From Clostridiaceae bacterium UBA6085 (lineage in GTDB: Bacteria > Bacillota > Clostridia > Clostridiales > Clostridiaceae): DNA of 5,511 nucleotides. The DNA lies in contig DIXH01000061.1 of assembly GCA_002428605.1 (NCBI GenBank), positions 21,189 to 26,699 of the forward strand. Direction: 5' to 3'. Positions 4,989-5,511 of the stretch are shown here, piece after piece (position 1 is the first letter of the stretch; every line of letters begins with the position of its first letter). A program made the translations under genes and the position numbers. The notes below the pieces were generated by a model, which was given only the letters and a program-made list of their open reading frames with translations, did not search any database and was not told the DNA's origin.

Positions 4989-5511
4989 ATGAAGATGAAG
5001 ATAGGTGTACTTATGGGAGGGATATCGAGCGAAAGGGAGATATCCCTCCGGTCAGGCAGAGAGATGCTGGCAAACATTGACACTGAGAGGTTTGAACCGG
5101 TAGAGGTAGTTCTTGATTCAAGGGATGACATATTCGAGAAGGCAAAGGGGCTTGATTTTGCTCTCCTTGCACTTCACGGAAAGTACGGTGAGGACGGTAC
5201 AGTCCAGGCTGTGCTTGAAGCCCTTGGAGTCCCATATTCAGGCTGCGGAGTACTTGCGAGTTCAATGTGCATGGACAAGGACATCGCAAAGACTGTCCTC
5301 AGGCAGAAGGGTGTAAGGACAGCTGACTGGATGATAGCGAGGTCAATGGAGGACTTAACAAAGGAAAGAATGGGGGAGCTTGGAGCAAGGGTAGTTGTGA
5401 AGCCTAACAGCGGAGGCTCATCCGTCGCCACATTCATATGCGACGGCTATGAAGAGGCAAGGAACGGACTTGAGGAAGCGCTTAAGTACGACACCGAGGT
5501 CATGATCGAAA
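4989..5511 (+). CDS. ddl: D-alanine--D-alanine ligase, 5' part (3' end outside the window)
   Basis: Ddl joins two D-alanines using ATP in the cytoplasm to make the dipeptide end of the peptidoglycan precursor. The frame is open from 4989 through the last base, giving 174 full codons, about half of a typical protein of 300-370 residues. Visible hallmarks are Gly-Gly-Ile-Ser-Ser-Glu-Arg-Glu-Ile-Ser-Leu (Glu15, matching E. coli DdlB Glu15), Leu-His-Gly-Lys-Tyr-Gly-Glu-Asp-Gly (His63, matching DdlB His63), the Gly-Val-Pro-Tyr-Ser-Gly-Cys-Gly block followed by Met-Asp-Lys, and Val-Val-Lys-Pro-Asn-Ser-Gly-Gly-Ser-Ser-Val with ATP-binding Lys138. The ATP-grasp C-terminal half is beyond the window. 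The start rests on AGGAG at 4976-4980. It follows the PAP2 gene by four bases. The substrate (D-Ala versus D-lactate or D-Ser as second residue) depends on residues not yet reached, so a D-Ala--D-X ligase is not excluded, but the motifs are those of ordinary Ddl. Confidence 0.95.
   Translation, partial: MKMKIGVLMGGISSEREISLRSGREMLANIDTERFEPVEVVLDSRDDIFEKAKGLDFALLALHGKYGEDGTVQAVLEALGVPYSGCGVLASSMCMDKDIAKTVLRQKGVRTADWMIARSMEDLTKERMGELGARVVVKPNSGGSSVATFICDGYEEARNGLEEALKYDTEVMIE
5016..5049 (+). repeat. Perfect 11-bp inverted repeat at the start of ddl
   Basis: GGAGGGATATC at 5016-5026 is the exact reverse complement of GATATCCCTCC at 5039-5049, separated by a 12-base loop. In RNA it would form a stable hairpin starting 27 bases after the first base of the ddl ATG. 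It lies in the codons for the conserved Gly-Gly-Ile-Ser-Ser-Glu-Arg-Glu-Ile-Ser-Leu segment, so protein constraint accounts for some of the sequence, though codon choice could have avoided the pairing. It has no T-run after it, so it is not an intrinsic terminator. Confidence 0.7.

Noticed and set aside
5011..5289. Open frames opposite or within ddl, including a 92-codon minus-strand frame.
   Set aside because: The ddl frame is continuous and rich in family motifs across this region, so the others are by-products.
1..5511. Possible archaeal origin because of heavy AGG and ATA codon use.
   Set aside because: A bacterial-type PlsC, QueG, Ddl and strong bacterial Shine-Dalgarno spacing across the operon fit a bacterium better.

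Overview
The window looks like a stretch of one plus-strand operon from a bacterial chromosome. The best guess is an anaerobic, low-to-mid GC Firmicute (Clostridia), but this is inferred from gene content and style only. Arg is written almost entirely as AGG/AGA and Ile often as ATA, Shine-Dalgarno sites are purine-rich GGAGG types, and two of the six proteins carry [4Fe-4S] clusters. No rRNA or other strong marker fixes the taxon. Ddl, PlsC and QueG argue against an archaeon despite the AGG/ATA bias.

Layout, all on the plus strand: (1) the 3' part of queG, epoxyqueuosine reductase (1-612, cut by the window start); (2) plsC, 1-acylglycerol-3-phosphate acyltransferase (start most likely 639, end 1340); (3) nth, endonuclease III (1360-2004); (4) a 770-residue membrane histidine kinase with an eight-helix sensor region, one or two PAS domains and a HisKA/HATPase core (2013-4325); (5) a six-helix PAP2-family (PAP2_3/AUR1-like) membrane phosphatase or transferase (4343-4984); (6) the 5' part of ddl, D-alanine--D-alanine ligase (4989 to beyond the window end). 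Gaps between genes are 26, 19, 8, 17 and 4 bases, so no stretch without a gene exceeds 30 bases. I see no intrinsic terminator, tRNA, mobile element or CRISPR array.

Taken together, plsC (phosphatidic acid synthesis), the PAP2 protein (lipid phosphate chemistry) and ddl (peptidoglycan precursor) are envelope genes. queG (tRNA modification) and nth (base excision repair) are housekeeping genes. The histidine kinase sits in the middle with no response regulator in view. It is the only regulatory protein here and the least expected member of the cluster.

No clearly new system is evident. The points most worth a second look are: the orphan kinase with a poorly recognised membrane sensor inside a housekeeping/envelope operon; a perfect 11-bp inverted repeat just inside ddl; a similar but weaker hairpin just inside plsC; the kinase start, which has no proper Shine-Dalgarno; and two possible internal promoters (near the queG stop and inside the PAP2 gene).
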